The translations under genes and the position numbers were made by a program. A stretch of 40,322 nt of DNA, from contig MNEX01000133.1 of assembly GCA_001917905.1 (NCBI GenBank), positions 1-40,322 on the forward strand, written 5' to 3'. Numbering within the stretch: the first letter of the stretch is position 1; each line of letters opens with the position of its first letter. Under the pieces are notes generated by a model, which ran no database searches, was not told where the DNA came from, and was given only the letters and a program-made list of their open reading frames with translations. Shown piece after piece: positions 21,146 through 30,424 of the stretch. The stretch is from Acidobacteria bacterium 13_1_40CM_65_14. Its GTDB lineage: Bacteria > Acidobacteriota > Vicinamibacteria > Vicinamibacterales > CAVVIG01.

Positions 21146-22102
21146 GTGACGGGCGCGCTGCGTACGGCGTTCGCTCTGGCCGCGATGGGTTGGATGGCCA
21201 CCCCACAGAATCAGACGTTCGAGAACGTCGAGGTTCACGTGCTTCCCGTGCAGGGAAACGTCTACATGCTCGTGGGCGCGGGCGGCAACATCACCGTGCA
21301 AGCGGGCAACGAGGGCGTGCTCCTCGTCGATACCTCCTTCGAGCAGATGAGCGACAAAGTCGTGGCGGCGATTCGCAACCTGTCCGACAAGCCGATTCGC
21401 TACATCATCAACACGCACGCGCATCCGGATCACGTCGGCGGCAACGCGCCGATTGCCAAGCTGGGCATGACCATCGCGGGCGGCAACATGGGCACCGGCG
21501 CGAGCAACAGCGCTGCGATCATCGCGCACGAAAACGTCCTCAACCGGATGAGCGCGCCGACCGGCCAGCAGGCACCCACGGTCTCCGCCGCCTGGCCCAC
21601 CGACACGTACTTCACCAAGAAAAAGGAGCTGTTCTTCAACGGCGAGCCGATCGAGATCTTTCACGAACCGTCCGCCCACACCGACGGCGACAGCCTCGTC
21701 TTCTTCCGTCATTCCGATGTCATCAGCGCCGGCGATCTCTTCGTCACCACGACGTATCCGGTCATCGACCTGCAGCGCGGCGGAAACATTCAAGGCATCA
21801 TCGGCGCGCTGAACCACATTCTGGACATCGCCATTCCCAAGGAGAAGCAGGAGGGCGGCACGTACGTGATCCCCGGACACGGGCGGCTCTGCGACGAGGC
21901 CGACGTGCTCGAGTACCGCGATATGGTCACCATCATTCGCGATCGCATTCAGGATCTGGTGAAGAAGGGTATGACGCTGGATCAGGTGAAGGCGGCACGG
22001 CCGACACTGGACTACGACGGCCGGTACGGCGCGAAGACCGGTTTCTGGACGACCGACATGTTCATCGAGGCGGTGTATCGGAGCCTGGCAAAAAAGTCTT
22101 GA
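21146..22102 (+). CDS. Exported MBL-fold metallo-hydrolase
   Basis: 318 residues. The GTG start at 21146 has AAGGAG 8 nt upstream. A short N-terminal hydrophobic segment (about 4-18) suggests export. The metal-binding motif THAHPDHVGG gives His91, His93, Asp95 and His96; further ligands are expected in SAHTDGDS, SAGDLF and VIPGHGRLCD. This overall pattern is that of beta-lactamase-fold hydrolases close to the glyoxalase II and SoxH-like groups; the substrate is unknown. It heads a three-gene unit with the DUF6152 protein 19 nt downstream and the Gly/Arg-rich secreted protein. Confidence 0.88.
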   Translation: MTGALRTAFALAAMGWMATPQNQTFENVEVHVLPVQGNVYMLVGAGGNITVQAGNEGVLLVDTSFEQMSDKVVAAIRNLSDKPIRYIINTHAHPDHVGGNAPIAKLGMTIAGGNMGTGASNSAAIIAHENVLNRMSAPTGQQAPTVSAAWPTDTYFTKKKELFFNGEPIEIFHEPSAHTDGDSLVFFRHSDVISAGDLFVTTTYPVIDLQRGGNIQGIIGALNHILDIAIPKEKQEGGTYVIPGHGRLCDEADVLEYRDMVTIIRDRIQDLVKKGMTLDQVKAARPTLDYDGRYGAKTGFWTTDMFIEAVYRSLAKKS

Positions 22103-22121
22103 CCTCAGCTGAGAAAACACG

Positions 22122-22517
22122 ATGACACGCAGATTCATGATGCTCGTGATCCTCAGCGTGGCGGTGGCGTTCCTGTCTGTGGTGCCAACCCACGCGCACC
22201 ACTCGTTCGCCGCGACGTACTTCGAGGACAAAGTCAGCAAGATCGAAGGCAACCTGGTCCAGTTTCTGTATCGCAACCCGCATTCGTTCGTCCACGTCGA
22301 GGCGCCCGACGAGAGCGGCCAGATGCAGCGCTGGGCGATCGAGTGGGGTGCCGGGTTGCAGCTCGGCCAGCAGGGCGTCACGCGCGAGACGCTCAAGCCG
22401 GGCGATCACGTCATCATCGAAGGCAACCCGGGGCGGAATGCGGCCGACCACCGTCTGCGGATGCGAAGCATTCTGCGGCCGGCGGACGGATGGAAGTGGA
22501 GCGGGACGTTCCAATGA
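22122..22517 (+). CDS. DUF6152 family secreted protein
   Basis: 131 residues with a signal peptide (about 1-26, ending THAHH). The HHSFAATYFEDKV start of the mature chain, followed by IEGNLVQFLYRNPHSFVHVE, is characteristic of DUF6152. These are small periplasmic beta-rich proteins with no assigned role. Its stop overlaps the next start as ATGA, implying translational coupling. DUF6152 genes commonly neighbour secreted proteins like the one that follows. Confidence 0.85.
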   Translation: MTRRFMMLVILSVAVAFLSVVPTHAHHSFAATYFEDKVSKIEGNLVQFLYRNPHSFVHVEAPDESGQMQRWAIEWGAGLQLGQQGVTRETLKPGDHVIIEGNPGRNAADHRLRMRSILRPADGWKWSGTFQ

Positions 22518-23425
22518 CGAGCAGCAGCATTCAGCTGCGACATGCCGTGCCGGTGCTGCTGACGGCCGCTCTGGCGCTCACGGTGTCGGCTCGCGGCAAT
22601 GCTGAGTGGGGTGAGCGGGGTGAGTGGGGTCAGCGTGGTCGCGGCGGTGAGCCCGCGCCTCCATCGACGCCGCAGGCGGCGGCGCCGATCGATCTCATTG
22701 GTTACTGGGTGTCGGTCGTCACCGAAGACTGGCGCTATCGCATGGTCACGCCGCCCAAGGGCGATTACGCGAGCGTTCCGCTGAATGCCGAGGGCCGCAA
22801 GGTCGCCGACGTCTGGGATCCGGCGAAGGACGAAGCGAGCGGCAACCAGTGCAAGTCGTACGGCGCCGCCAACATCATGCGCGTGCCCGGGCGTGTCCAC
22901 ATCACCTGGCAGGACGACAACAATCTGAAGATTGACACCGACGCCGGCACGCAGTCGCGACTCCTCCACTTCGGCGACGCCCAGCCGCCGGCCGGCGATG
23001 CGGGCTGGCAGGGTTATTCCGTGGCGCAATGGGAAATCGCGGGTCCGCCACAGCGCGGCGGCGGAGGTGGCGGCGGCGGCGGACGTGGCGTCATCACCAT
23101 CGCCGGGGTCGTGCAGGGCGCGCCAGCCGATGCGCCGGGCGGACGAGGCCGCGGAGGACCGCAGTCACGTGGCGGCTCGCTGAAAGTGATCACGACGCAC
23201 CTGAAGGCCGGCTACCTGCGCAAGAACGGCGTCCCGTACAGCGAGAACGCCGTCGTCACCGAGTATTTCGATCGCCATACGGAACCAAACGGCGATCAGT
23301 GGTTCACGGTGACGACCATCGTCGAGGATCCGAAGTATCTTGACCAACCCTTCGTGACGAGCACGCACTTCAAGAAAGAGCCGGATGCCGGTAAATGGCA
23401 TCCCACCGCGTGCAGCACGAGTTGA
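22514..23425 (+). CDS. Secreted protein of unknown function with Gly/Arg-rich insertion
   Basis: 303 residues, beginning inside the DUF6152 stop codon. The signal peptide (about 1-28) is followed by four tandem 9-bp repeats encoding Glu-Trp-Gly / Glu-Arg-Gly (residues 31-42). The C-terminal half matches the protein at 14342: WQGYSVAQWE, then TTHLKAGYLRKNGVP, then a TEYF and EDPKYL block. Between WQGYSVAQWE and TTHL this copy carries an extra segment of about 44 residues (about 179-222) dominated by Gly and Arg, with nine consecutive glycines, probably a disordered surface loop. Function unknown. Confidence 0.78.
   Translation: MTSSSIQLRHAVPVLLTAALALTVSARGNAEWGERGEWGQRGRGGEPAPPSTPQAAAPIDLIGYWVSVVTEDWRYRMVTPPKGDYASVPLNAEGRKVADVWDPAKDEASGNQCKSYGAANIMRVPGRVHITWQDDNNLKIDTDAGTQSRLLHFGDAQPPAGDAGWQGYSVAQWEIAGPPQRGGGGGGGGGRGVITIAGVVQGAPADAPGGRGRGGPQSRGGSLKVITTHLKAGYLRKNGVPYSENAVVTEYFDRHTEPNGDQWFTVTTIVEDPKYLDQPFVTSTHFKKEPDAGKWHPTACSTS
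22604..22639 (+). repeat. Four tandem 9-bp units in frame in a secreted protein gene
   Basis: GAGTGGGGT-type units are repeated four times without interruption, beginning exactly on a codon boundary directly after the signal peptide region. Period and Gly-rich coding match the other in-frame insertions. Confidence 0.75.
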
Positions 23426-23440
23426 TGTCGCCCGCCGCTT

Positions 23441-23590
23441 CTCGTAGCGCGGGCCTTTACGTTTGAGCGCGTTGCGGACTTAAAATCTCCACCACGGAGG
23501 ACACGGGGGACGCTGAGGAAAAATCCCGGTTTGCACAGGTTTGAACCTCCTGTCCTCCGTGTCCCCCGTGGTGGCGAGGTAATTTAGAAG
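23441..23590. repeat. Composite element: GTAG half-site plus palindromic nonamer element (copy 4)
   Basis: Same order as the element at 20785: GTAGCGCGGGCCTTTA, a short AT-containing stretch, CACGGAGGA-type 9-bp units, a central spacer beginning AAAAATCCCGG, then the complementary arm ending in GGCGAGGTAATTT. It occupies the whole space between two convergent genes (stops at 23425 and 23601). Confidence 0.85.
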
Positions 23591-23600
23591 TAGCGCAGCG

Positions 23601-25829
23601 TCAGGATCTCGCAGGCAGCTTCTGTTCGATCCAGCCGCGGATGACGTCGAACACCTGCCGGCGATTGTTCTCGAACATCATGAAGTGCCCGTTGCCGAGG
23701 ATGCCGCGATCCTTCAGTTGCAGTTCCTCGGCGTCGCAGCCGGCCTGTTTCAAGGACGCGATGACCGCGGCCCCTTGAGTACGTCCTGACTTCTCTGCCG
23801 TCACATACACAATCGGAATGCCCTGCAGATTCGTGAGCGTCTCGAACGGTAAACGTCCGCCCTCCACGCACACGATGGCTTTGACGAGCTTCGGGCGTTG
23901 ATCGGCGACGAGCCAGCCGAATGGGCCGCCGGCCGAGTGTGTCTGCACGATGGCGGGTCCGATCTTGTCCAGCAGTTCGGCGCCTCGACTGGCCCACAGC
24001 GCCTGTGCCATCGCCTGATCCTGAGGCGTCGCATTCTGGCTGGCCATGAATTGATCGACGAGCGGATCGGTGACGTCACCCGGTCCTGACCACTGTCGAT
24101 TCGGTCCGACGGTCGCGCGCTTGAAATCGGCGACAACCCCGGCGTAGGTCGGCTGCGGCCCGATCGGTCCCAGTGCGTCGGGGTGATACGGCGCGCGCCC
24201 GTGGCCCGGTCGATCCACGAGGTAGACGCGATAGCCTTCCTGCACGTAGTAATGCGCCCATCCGGCGGCGCCGTCGCCCGTCCCCATGTAATGGAGCATC
24301 TGTCCGCTGCCGCCGTGGACGAGGACGACCGGATAAGGATGTCGCACCTGGGACGGCGTCAGATACTGCACGTACATCTGACCGCTGATAATCGTTCCGT
24401 ATGGAACTTTCTTGTGTTCGGTGCCGACCCAGAAGAAACCCTGATTGGCGAGCGTCATAGCGGTTTCGGGCTTCTTCCCACTGGTCGTTGTCTTCTGGGT
24501 CGCGCTTACGCGCGCGCCGGACGCGGGGACGTTCTTCTGAATCCAGTCGAGGATCGGCTGCAGCACCTGACGGTTGTTCTTCTCCACCATCATCATGTGC
24601 CCGTTTCCGTGGATGCCACGATCGACGAGGCGCAGTTCTTCCGCCTTGCATCCCGCTTGCTTGAAGTAGGCGATCGCGCCCGGATTCCCCGGCGATGCGA
24701 ACGAGGCTTCGGCCGTCACGATCACGATCGGAATCCCCTGGAGGTTCTTGAGCTTTCGCGCCGGTTCCTCCTGCAGGCGATAGGGCTGCATGCCCGGCTC
24801 GGTCGGCGTGACGACTTTGGTTTTGATTTCTGACGGATCGGACACTGGTGGGTCGTACGCGACGGGAATCGTCGACATGCCCCACATGTTCTGGCCGCCG
24901 AACGGCGTCCCGCCGCCTTCGATGCAAATGATGCCTTTGACAAGATTCGGCCGGATCTCTGCGACGAGCCAGCCGAACGGTCCGCCGGCCGAGTGGGTCA
25001 TGATGATCGACGGTCCAATCTTGTCGAGCAGCATCGCGCCGCGCTGCCGCCACACCATGTGCGCGGTCTCCGCTCCTGCTGCGGCTCCACCGTCGACCGG
25101 CGGGGGCGTAGCGGCGAATGCGGCGGCTGGCGCGCCACCTTGCGCCGCGCCGCCCTGTATACCTCGTCCACCGCGTCCGCCGGCCGCCGCGGGCCCCGCG
25201 GACACTGCCCCGCCAGGCGCGACGTAGCTCCCGCCTTGCGACGCGACGAGTTGATCGAGATCCGGCGATCCGATTTCACCGGTACCCGGCCACTGGTTGT
25301 GCAGCGGCCGATACGGTCCGGACGCGGGCCGGCTGGCGTTGGGCGGCGTGAATTGTCCCGACATCGCCTCCAACGTGTTCGTCTGCGCCGGAAAGGGACC
25401 GTGGAGATCGGGATGAAACGGCGATCGACCGTGACCGGGGCGATCGACGACGTAGACCTTGAAGCCCTCCTGCAGAAGGTACGTCACCCAGCCGGGACGT
25501 CCGTCGGGTGTGCCCATCCAATCAAGACCTTGCCCGCCGCCGCCATGCACGAGGACGATCGGCAGAGGATGTCTGACGAGCGACGGAATCCAGTACTCGA
25601 CGTACATCTGCTTGCCGCTGACCGTTGTGCCGCGAGGCAGATGCGCCTGTTCGACGCCGACCCAGAAGTAGCTCCATTCGGCGAGGTCGAGCGGTGGCGC
25701 CGCCGCTCGCTCCGCGCCCGCCTGCGCCTGCACCGGGTTTGCGACGAGCGCTTCCAGCAACGTCGTCGCGGAGAAGCCGCCGATTCCCAACGCGGCGGCA
25801 CTGCGGATGAAATCGCGGCGGCTGCTCAT
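23601..25829 (-). CDS. Tat-exported protein with two tandem alpha/beta hydrolase domains
   Basis: 742 residues from the ATG at 25829, which has AGGAG 7 nt upstream; longer in-frame readings start in the promoter region. The twin-arginine signal is SRRDFIRSAAALGIGG. Two homologous hydrolase domains follow (about 45-425 and 430-742). Each has LVHGGGG/LVHGGSG, VDRPGHGR, a nucleophile in HSAGGPFGW (Ser280 and Ser632) and a late GNGH motif, so both sites look intact. Domain 1 carries an extra Gly/Ala/Arg-rich stretch (about 199-254) and a longer cap. An internal gene duplication is the simplest origin. The substrate is unknown; esters or lactones are typical. Confidence 0.88.
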   Translation of the reverse strand: MSSRRDFIRSAAALGIGGFSATTLLEALVANPVQAQAGAERAAAPPLDLAEWSYFWVGVEQAHLPRGTTVSGKQMYVEYWIPSLVRHPLPIVLVHGGGGQGLDWMGTPDGRPGWVTYLLQEGFKVYVVDRPGHGRSPFHPDLHGPFPAQTNTLEAMSGQFTPPNASRPASGPYRPLHNQWPGTGEIGSPDLDQLVASQGGSYVAPGGAVSAGPAAAGGRGGRGIQGGAAQGGAPAAAFAATPPPVDGGAAAGAETAHMVWRQRGAMLLDKIGPSIIMTHSAGGPFGWLVAEIRPNLVKGIICIEGGGTPFGGQNMWGMSTIPVAYDPPVSDPSEIKTKVVTPTEPGMQPYRLQEEPARKLKNLQGIPIVIVTAEASFASPGNPGAIAYFKQAGCKAEELRLVDRGIHGNGHMMMVEKNNRQVLQPILDWIQKNVPASGARVSATQKTTTSGKKPETAMTLANQGFFWVGTEHKKVPYGTIISGQMYVQYLTPSQVRHPYPVVLVHGGSGQMLHYMGTGDGAAGWAHYYVQEGYRVYLVDRPGHGRAPYHPDALGPIGPQPTYAGVVADFKRATVGPNRQWSGPGDVTDPLVDQFMASQNATPQDQAMAQALWASRGAELLDKIGPAIVQTHSAGGPFGWLVADQRPKLVKAIVCVEGGRLPFETLTNLQGIPIVYVTAEKSGRTQGAAVIASLKQAGCDAEELQLKDRGILGNGHFMMFENNRRQVFDVIRGWIEQKLPARS

Positions 25830-26069
25830 ACGCCACTCCTCTCCGAAATCGCGCGACCGGCTTCGCAGATCGGCGGATTCTATCTTAGGCGGTGTGAAGA
25901 TGCAGACAACGGTGAAGAGAAGCGCCACGACGGAAGTCGACATCCACCGCGGTGAAAGGATTTGTTGATCTTCATCTTCGGGATCGAATCCGCGGTTCAG
26001 CACGGCGCAGTTCGACTTCGTCCTCAAACCGGCGCACGCAGTTCTGTAAGTGAATTACAAAGTCAGCCG

Positions 26070-26098
26070 TTGACGCGCCGTTTACGCTGAGCTACTGT
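26070..26098 (+). promoter_or_regulatory. Probable sigma70-type promoter of the di-heme oxidoreductase gene
   Basis: TTGACG (26070-26075) and TACTGT (26093-26098) are spaced by 17 bp, about 45 nt before the ATG. The rest of the divergent region 25830-26141 shows no gene. Confidence 0.5.
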
Positions 26099-26141
26099 CC
26101 TCGCTTCCCCACCATTCCCACCGCCTTTCGGAGGATTTCCA

Positions 26142-27389
26142 ATGAGCAAGATCGTGCGCCCCTTGGGTACGGTGTTGGTGTCTCTGTGGGCTGCCGGTAT
26201 GTACTCGGCATCAACGGTAAACACCACGGGCTACACCGAAGCGCCCACGGGCTTCGACAATCAGACGAACGGGCTCATCGAACAAAAGGCCTTCGACCAT
26301 GTGAAAGGCGTGTTCGAGGAGGTCGACGACGCGGCGAAGGGTTTGGGACCGGTGTACAACGCGCAATCGTGCGCCGAGTGTCATCAGAATCCGACCACCG
26401 GGGGTATCAGTCAGATCACGGAGCTCCGAGTCGGCCGATTCCTCGGCGGCGTCTTCACCGATCGTCCGGGCGGATCGCTCATCAACGATCGCGCGACCGA
26501 CACGCTCGTTCAGGAGCGCGCCGACAGCGCCGACACCGTGCGCTCGTTCCGGACCACGCTCAATACGCTCGGTGACGGGTTCGTCGAAGCGATCGCCGAC
26601 GCGACGTTCACCACGATTCGAAACGCGCAGCCGCCGGCGCTCCGCGGCCAGATCATCATGGTGCCGGTCGTCGAAGCCCCGGCGGAGACGAAGCGGGTCG
26701 GCCGGTTCGGCTGGAAGAATCAGCACGGCAGCCTCGTGTCGTTTTCAGGCGATGCGTATCTGAACGAGCAGCGCATCACCAACCGGCTGTTCGGCACCGA
26801 GAACACGTCGAACGGCAATTCGGTCGACGCGTACGATCGCTACTACGACGCGGTGGCCGGGCACTACGTCGGGCTCCGAGAGGGCATCGACATCGTCAAC
26901 GAGGATCCCGACAACGACGTCGACGAATTCGCCGAGTTCATGCGCGCGACCAAGGCGCCGTCGCGCGGAGCGATCACCGCAGAGGTCATGCAGGGTCAGG
27001 CGGTGTTCAACGCGATCGGCTGCAACATCTGCCACACGCCGACGATCGCGACGATGCCGAAGGACTCGTGGATCAACGGTCACACGTTCCAGGTGACCGA
27101 AGCGCTCGGAAACAAGATCATTCATCCGTTCAGCGACTTCCTGCTGCACGACGTCGGCACAGGCGACGGCATCGTGCAGAACGGCGGGCCAGGCACGCGC
27201 AACAAGCTGCGCACGCCGCCGCTCTGGGGCGTGCGGACGCGCACGCGCCTGATGCACGACGGCAACTCGATCACCTTCGAGCGCGCGATCCTGCGCCATC
27301 GCGGACAGGCCGAACCCGTGACGCTCTTCTTCAGGACGCTGTCGCAGGCGCAGAAGAACAAGTTGTTCGCGTTCCTCGGGTCGTTGTAG
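26142..27389 (+). CDS. Di-heme oxidoreductase family protein (DHOR, DUF1111-like)
   Basis: 415 residues, with CGGAGG 7 nt before the ATG. The signal peptide (about 1-23) directs it to the periplasm. Two c-type heme sites, CAECH (77-81) and CNICH (294-298), each sit in a cytochrome-peroxidase-like module. The C-terminal LRTPPLWGVRTRTRLMHDG is a hallmark of this family, which contains putative thiol oxidoreductases with two hemes. The electron donor and substrate are unknown. It is monocistronic, convergent with gcvP across a nonamer element. Confidence 0.9.
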   Translation: MSKIVRPLGTVLVSLWAAGMYSASTVNTTGYTEAPTGFDNQTNGLIEQKAFDHVKGVFEEVDDAAKGLGPVYNAQSCAECHQNPTTGGISQITELRVGRFLGGVFTDRPGGSLINDRATDTLVQERADSADTVRSFRTTLNTLGDGFVEAIADATFTTIRNAQPPALRGQIIMVPVVEAPAETKRVGRFGWKNQHGSLVSFSGDAYLNEQRITNRLFGTENTSNGNSVDAYDRYYDAVAGHYVGLREGIDIVNEDPDNDVDEFAEFMRATKAPSRGAITAEVMQGQAVFNAIGCNICHTPTIATMPKDSWINGHTFQVTEALGNKIIHPFSDFLLHDVGTGDGIVQNGGPGTRNKLRTPPLWGVRTRTRLMHDGNSITFERAILRHRGQAEPVTLFFRTLSQAQKNKLFAFLGSL

Positions 27390-27400
27390 CGTGAAGGCTC

Positions 27401-27520
27401 TTTAGAGGTTGTGAAGAAATACGACGTTGAACGCAGAACTCGCAGAACACGCGGAAAGACCTTGAGCATTTTTCTCTGCGGGTTCCGCGGTTTCTGCGTT
27501 GTACGTGATTTGTTCACACG
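27401..27520. repeat. Palindromic nonamer element (copy 5) between convergent genes
   Basis: It begins TTTAGAGGTTGTGAAG, then has three ACGCAGAAC-type 9-bp units, a central AT-rich TTTTTCTC stretch, complementary units and a terminal inverted repeat ending TGTTCACAC. The outer ends match those of copies 1 and 6. It separates the di-heme oxidoreductase stop (27389) from the gcvP stop (27536). Confidence 0.85.
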
Positions 27521-27535
27521 TGCGTCAGCCGAGCG

Positions 27536-30424
27536 TCACGCAAACGCTTCGATCGGCGGGCAGGAGCAGATGAGATTCCGATCGCCGTACGGATTGTCAA
27601 TCCGTCCAACGCTCGGCCAGTGCTTGTGCGCGCGGAGAAACGGCAGCGGAAACGCCGCCTGCTCGCGCGAGTACGGATGCGGCCAGTCGCTCGCGGCGAT
27701 TGCCGTCGCGGTGTGCGGCGCGTTCTTCAGCACGTTGTCTTTCCGATCCGCCTTGCCGTCGACGATCGCCTGAATCTCCCCGCGAATCGCAATCATCGCG
27801 TCGCAGAACCGATCGAGCTCGTCCTTCGATTCGCTCTCGGTCGGTTCCACCATCAGCGTGCCGGGCACGGGGAACGACACGGTCGGCGCGTGGAAGCCGT
27901 AGTCCATTAATCGCTTGGCCACGTCTCCTTCTTCGATCCCGCTCGTCTGCTTGAGTGGCCGCAGATCGAAAATCATCTCGTGCGCGACGCGGCCGTTTCT
28001 CCGCGAGTAGAGCACGGGATAGTGCTTCTCGAGCCGGGATTTGATGTAGTTCGCGTTGAGAATTGCGTAGCGCGTCGCATCGGTCATCCCGTCGCGGCCC
28101 AGCATCTTCATGTAGGCGTACGAAATCAGCAGGATGCTCGCGCTGCCCCACGGCGCGGCCGACAGCGCGTGAATCGCGCGGTCGCCGCCGGTCTTCACGA
28201 TCGGATGTCCCGGCAGGTACGGCGCGAGGTGCGCCGCGACGCCAATCGGTCCCATGCCGGGACCGCCGCCGCCGTGCGGGATGCTGAACGTCTTGTGCAG
28301 GTTGAGGTGGCACACGTCGGCGCCGATCGCCGCCGGACTGGTGAGCCCCACCTGCGCGTTCATGTTCGCGCCGTCCATGTACACCTGACCGCCGTGCTGA
28401 TGGACGATGGCGCAGACGTCCTGGATGGTTTCCTCGAACACGCCATGCGTCGACGGATAGGTGACCATCAGCGCCGACAGCCGATCCTTGTGCTCCGCCG
28501 CTTTCCGTTTGAGATCGTCGACGTCGATGTTCCCTTCGCTCGTGCTCGCCACGACGACGACGCGCATGCCGGCCATCACCGCGCTGGCCGGATTGGTCCC
28601 GTGCGCGGACGCCGGAATCAGCACGACGTCGCGCGCGGTCTCGCCGCGGTCGCGATGATAGGCGCGGATCACCATCAGTCCGGCAAACTCGCCCTGCGCG
28701 CCGGAGTTTGGCTGCAGCGACACCGCGGCGAAGCCGGTGATCGCGGCGAGCATCGACTCGAGCTCGCGGAACACCTCGAGATAGCCTTCGGCCTGATCGA
28801 CCGGCGCGAACGGATGGAGCTTGCTGAACTCCGGCCACGTGATCGGCAGCATCTCGGACGCCGCGTTCAGCTTCATCGTGCACGAGCCGAGCGGAATCAT
28901 CGACGTGTCGAGCCCGATGTCCTTCCGTTCGAGCTGGCGAATGTAACGCATCATCTCGGTTTCGGAATGATGCTTGTTGAACACCGGGTGGGTCAGGAAT
29001 GGCGACGTTCGAGCCAGGGATCCGAGATTCGAAGGCTCTACGTGCTGAGCTCCAACTTCTACGTTCAGCGGAGCGGCCTTGCCGACACCAGCGACGAACG
29101 CCGAGACGATCGCCTTGATGTCCGTCGTGTCGACGGTTTCATCGAGCGCGACGTGGATGGTGCCGTCGCGTCGATAGCCGAGATTGATCTTCGATGCCAG
29201 TGCCGCCTTCAGGATTTGCCCGACCGCCTGCGCGCCTCCAAGCACTTCGAAGCGCACCGTATCGAAATAGTGTTCGTTCAGTTGGCGGACGCCGAGCTTG
29301 GCGAGCTCGCGCTCGAGGAGCGCCGCATACCCATGGACGCGCGTCGCGATGCGCGTGAGCCCTTTCGGTCCGTGGTACACCGCGTAGAGTCCGGCCATGT
29401 TCGCGAGCAGCGCCTGAGCGGTGCAGATATTCGACGTCGCCTTCTCGCGGCGGATGTGCTGCTCGCGTGTCTGCAGCGCCATGCGATACGCGGTGTTGCC
29501 CTGCGCGTCGACCGAGACGCCGATGATGCGTCCCGGCGCCTGCCGAATGTGCTTCTCGAGTGTCGCGAAGAACGCCGCGTGTGGGCCGCCGTAGCCGAGC
29601 GGGACGCCGAACCGCTGCGAGTTGCCGTAGACGACGTCCGCGCCCATTTCGCCGGGAGGCGTCAGCAGCACGCAACTGAGTAAGTCCGTTCCGACCGCGA
29701 CGCCCACACCCGCGCGCTTCGCCTTCGCGATGAGCTCGCGAAGATCGTGCACGCGGCCCGCCTCGTCCGGCGTCTGCACCAGCGCGCCGAAGACGCGGTC
29801 GCCGAACTGCGCGGTCGTGAAGTCGCCAATCACGAGCTCGATCCCGAGCGGTTCCGCGCGGGCTTTCAAGACGTCGATGGTCTGCGGGAAGCACGAGTCG
29901 GCGACGAAGAACTGCGCTGGTCCCACCGTGCTGTCCGCGCGCTTCGACACGCGATGGAGCATCGTCATCGCCTCGCCGGCCGCCGTCGCTTCGTCGAGGA
30001 GCGAGGCGTTCGCGATTTCCATCCCCGTCAGATCGCGCACCATGGTCTGGAAGTTGAGGAGCGATTCGAGACGGCCCTGCGCAATCTCCGCCTGATAGGG
30101 CGTGTACGGCGTGTACCAGCCGGGATTCTCGAGCACGTTGCGGAGGATGACACTCGGCGTGATGGTGTCGTAGTAGCCGAGGCCGATGAGCGACCGGAAC
30201 ACCTGATTGCGCGCCGCCGTGCGGCGCAGATCGCGAAGGAACTGGTACTCGCTGACGCCGTCGGGCAAGTCGAGCGGTTTCTTCAAGCGGATGCGCGGCG
30301 GGATGGCTTCGTCGATCAGCGCGTCGAGCGAGGACGCACCGACGACCTTCAGCATCTCGTCGCGTTCAGCTTCGTCGGGTCCGATATGGCGGGATTGAAA
30401 CTTCTCTGGTTCGAAGAGGTTCAT
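27536..30424 (-). CDS. gcvP: Glycine dehydrogenase (decarboxylating), P-protein, single chain
   Basis: 962 residues, normal for the fused alpha2-type P-protein. It decarboxylates glycine and transfers the aminomethyl group to the lipoyl arm of GcvH. The N-terminal [12 protein letters not shown] and the PLP lysine Lys711 in [18 protein letters not shown], followed by the Gly-rich loop, are diagnostic. The start overlaps the gcvH stop by 4 nt (ATGA). It is the last gene of gcvT-gcvH-gcvP. Confidence 0.98.
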   Translation of the reverse strand: MNLFEPEKFQSRHIGPDEAERDEMLKVVGASSLDALIDEAIPPRIRLKKPLDLPDGVSEYQFLRDLRRTAARNQVFRSLIGLGYYDTITPSVILRNVLENPGWYTPYTPYQAEIAQGRLESLLNFQTMVRDLTGMEIANASLLDEATAAGEAMTMLHRVSKRADSTVGPAQFFVADSCFPQTIDVLKARAEPLGIELVIGDFTTAQFGDRVFGALVQTPDEAGRVHDLRELIAKAKRAGVGVAVGTDLLSCVLLTPPGEMGADVVYGNSQRFGVPLGYGGPHAAFFATLEKHIRQAPGRIIGVSVDAQGNTAYRMALQTREQHIRREKATSNICTAQALLANMAGLYAVYHGPKGLTRIATRVHGYAALLERELAKLGVRQLNEHYFDTVRFEVLGGAQAVGQILKAALASKINLGYRRDGTIHVALDETVDTTDIKAIVSAFVAGVGKAAPLNVEVGAQHVEPSNLGSLARTSPFLTHPVFNKHHSETEMMRYIRQLERKDIGLDTSMIPLGSCTMKLNAASEMLPITWPEFSKLHPFAPVDQAEGYLEVFRELESMLAAITGFAAVSLQPNSGAQGEFAGLMVIRAYHRDRGETARDVVLIPASAHGTNPASAVMAGMRVVVVASTSEGNIDVDDLKRKAAEHKDRLSALMVTYPSTHGVFEETIQDVCAIVHQHGGQVYMDGANMNAQVGLTSPAAIGADVCHLNLHKTFSIPHGGGGPGMGPIGVAAHLAPYLPGHPIVKTGGDRAIHALSAAPWGSASILLISYAYMKMLGRDGMTDATRYAILNANYIKSRLEKHYPVLYSRRNGRVAHEMIFDLRPLKQTSGIEEGDVAKRLMDYGFHAPTVSFPVPGTLMVEPTESESKDELDRFCDAMIAIRGEIQAIVDGKADRKDNVLKNAPHTATAIAASDWPHPYSREQAAFPLPFLRAHKHWPSVGRIDNPYGDRNLICSCPPIEAFA

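Noticed and set aside
20819-22396. 525-codon minus-strand frame over the MBL gene and the 20785 repeat
   Set aside because: It begins in the DUF6152 gene and runs antisense to the MBL gene, whose metal-binding motif is clear.
27980-29683. 567-codon plus-strand frame opposite gcvP
   Set aside because: Shadow of gcvP, which is complete and conserved.
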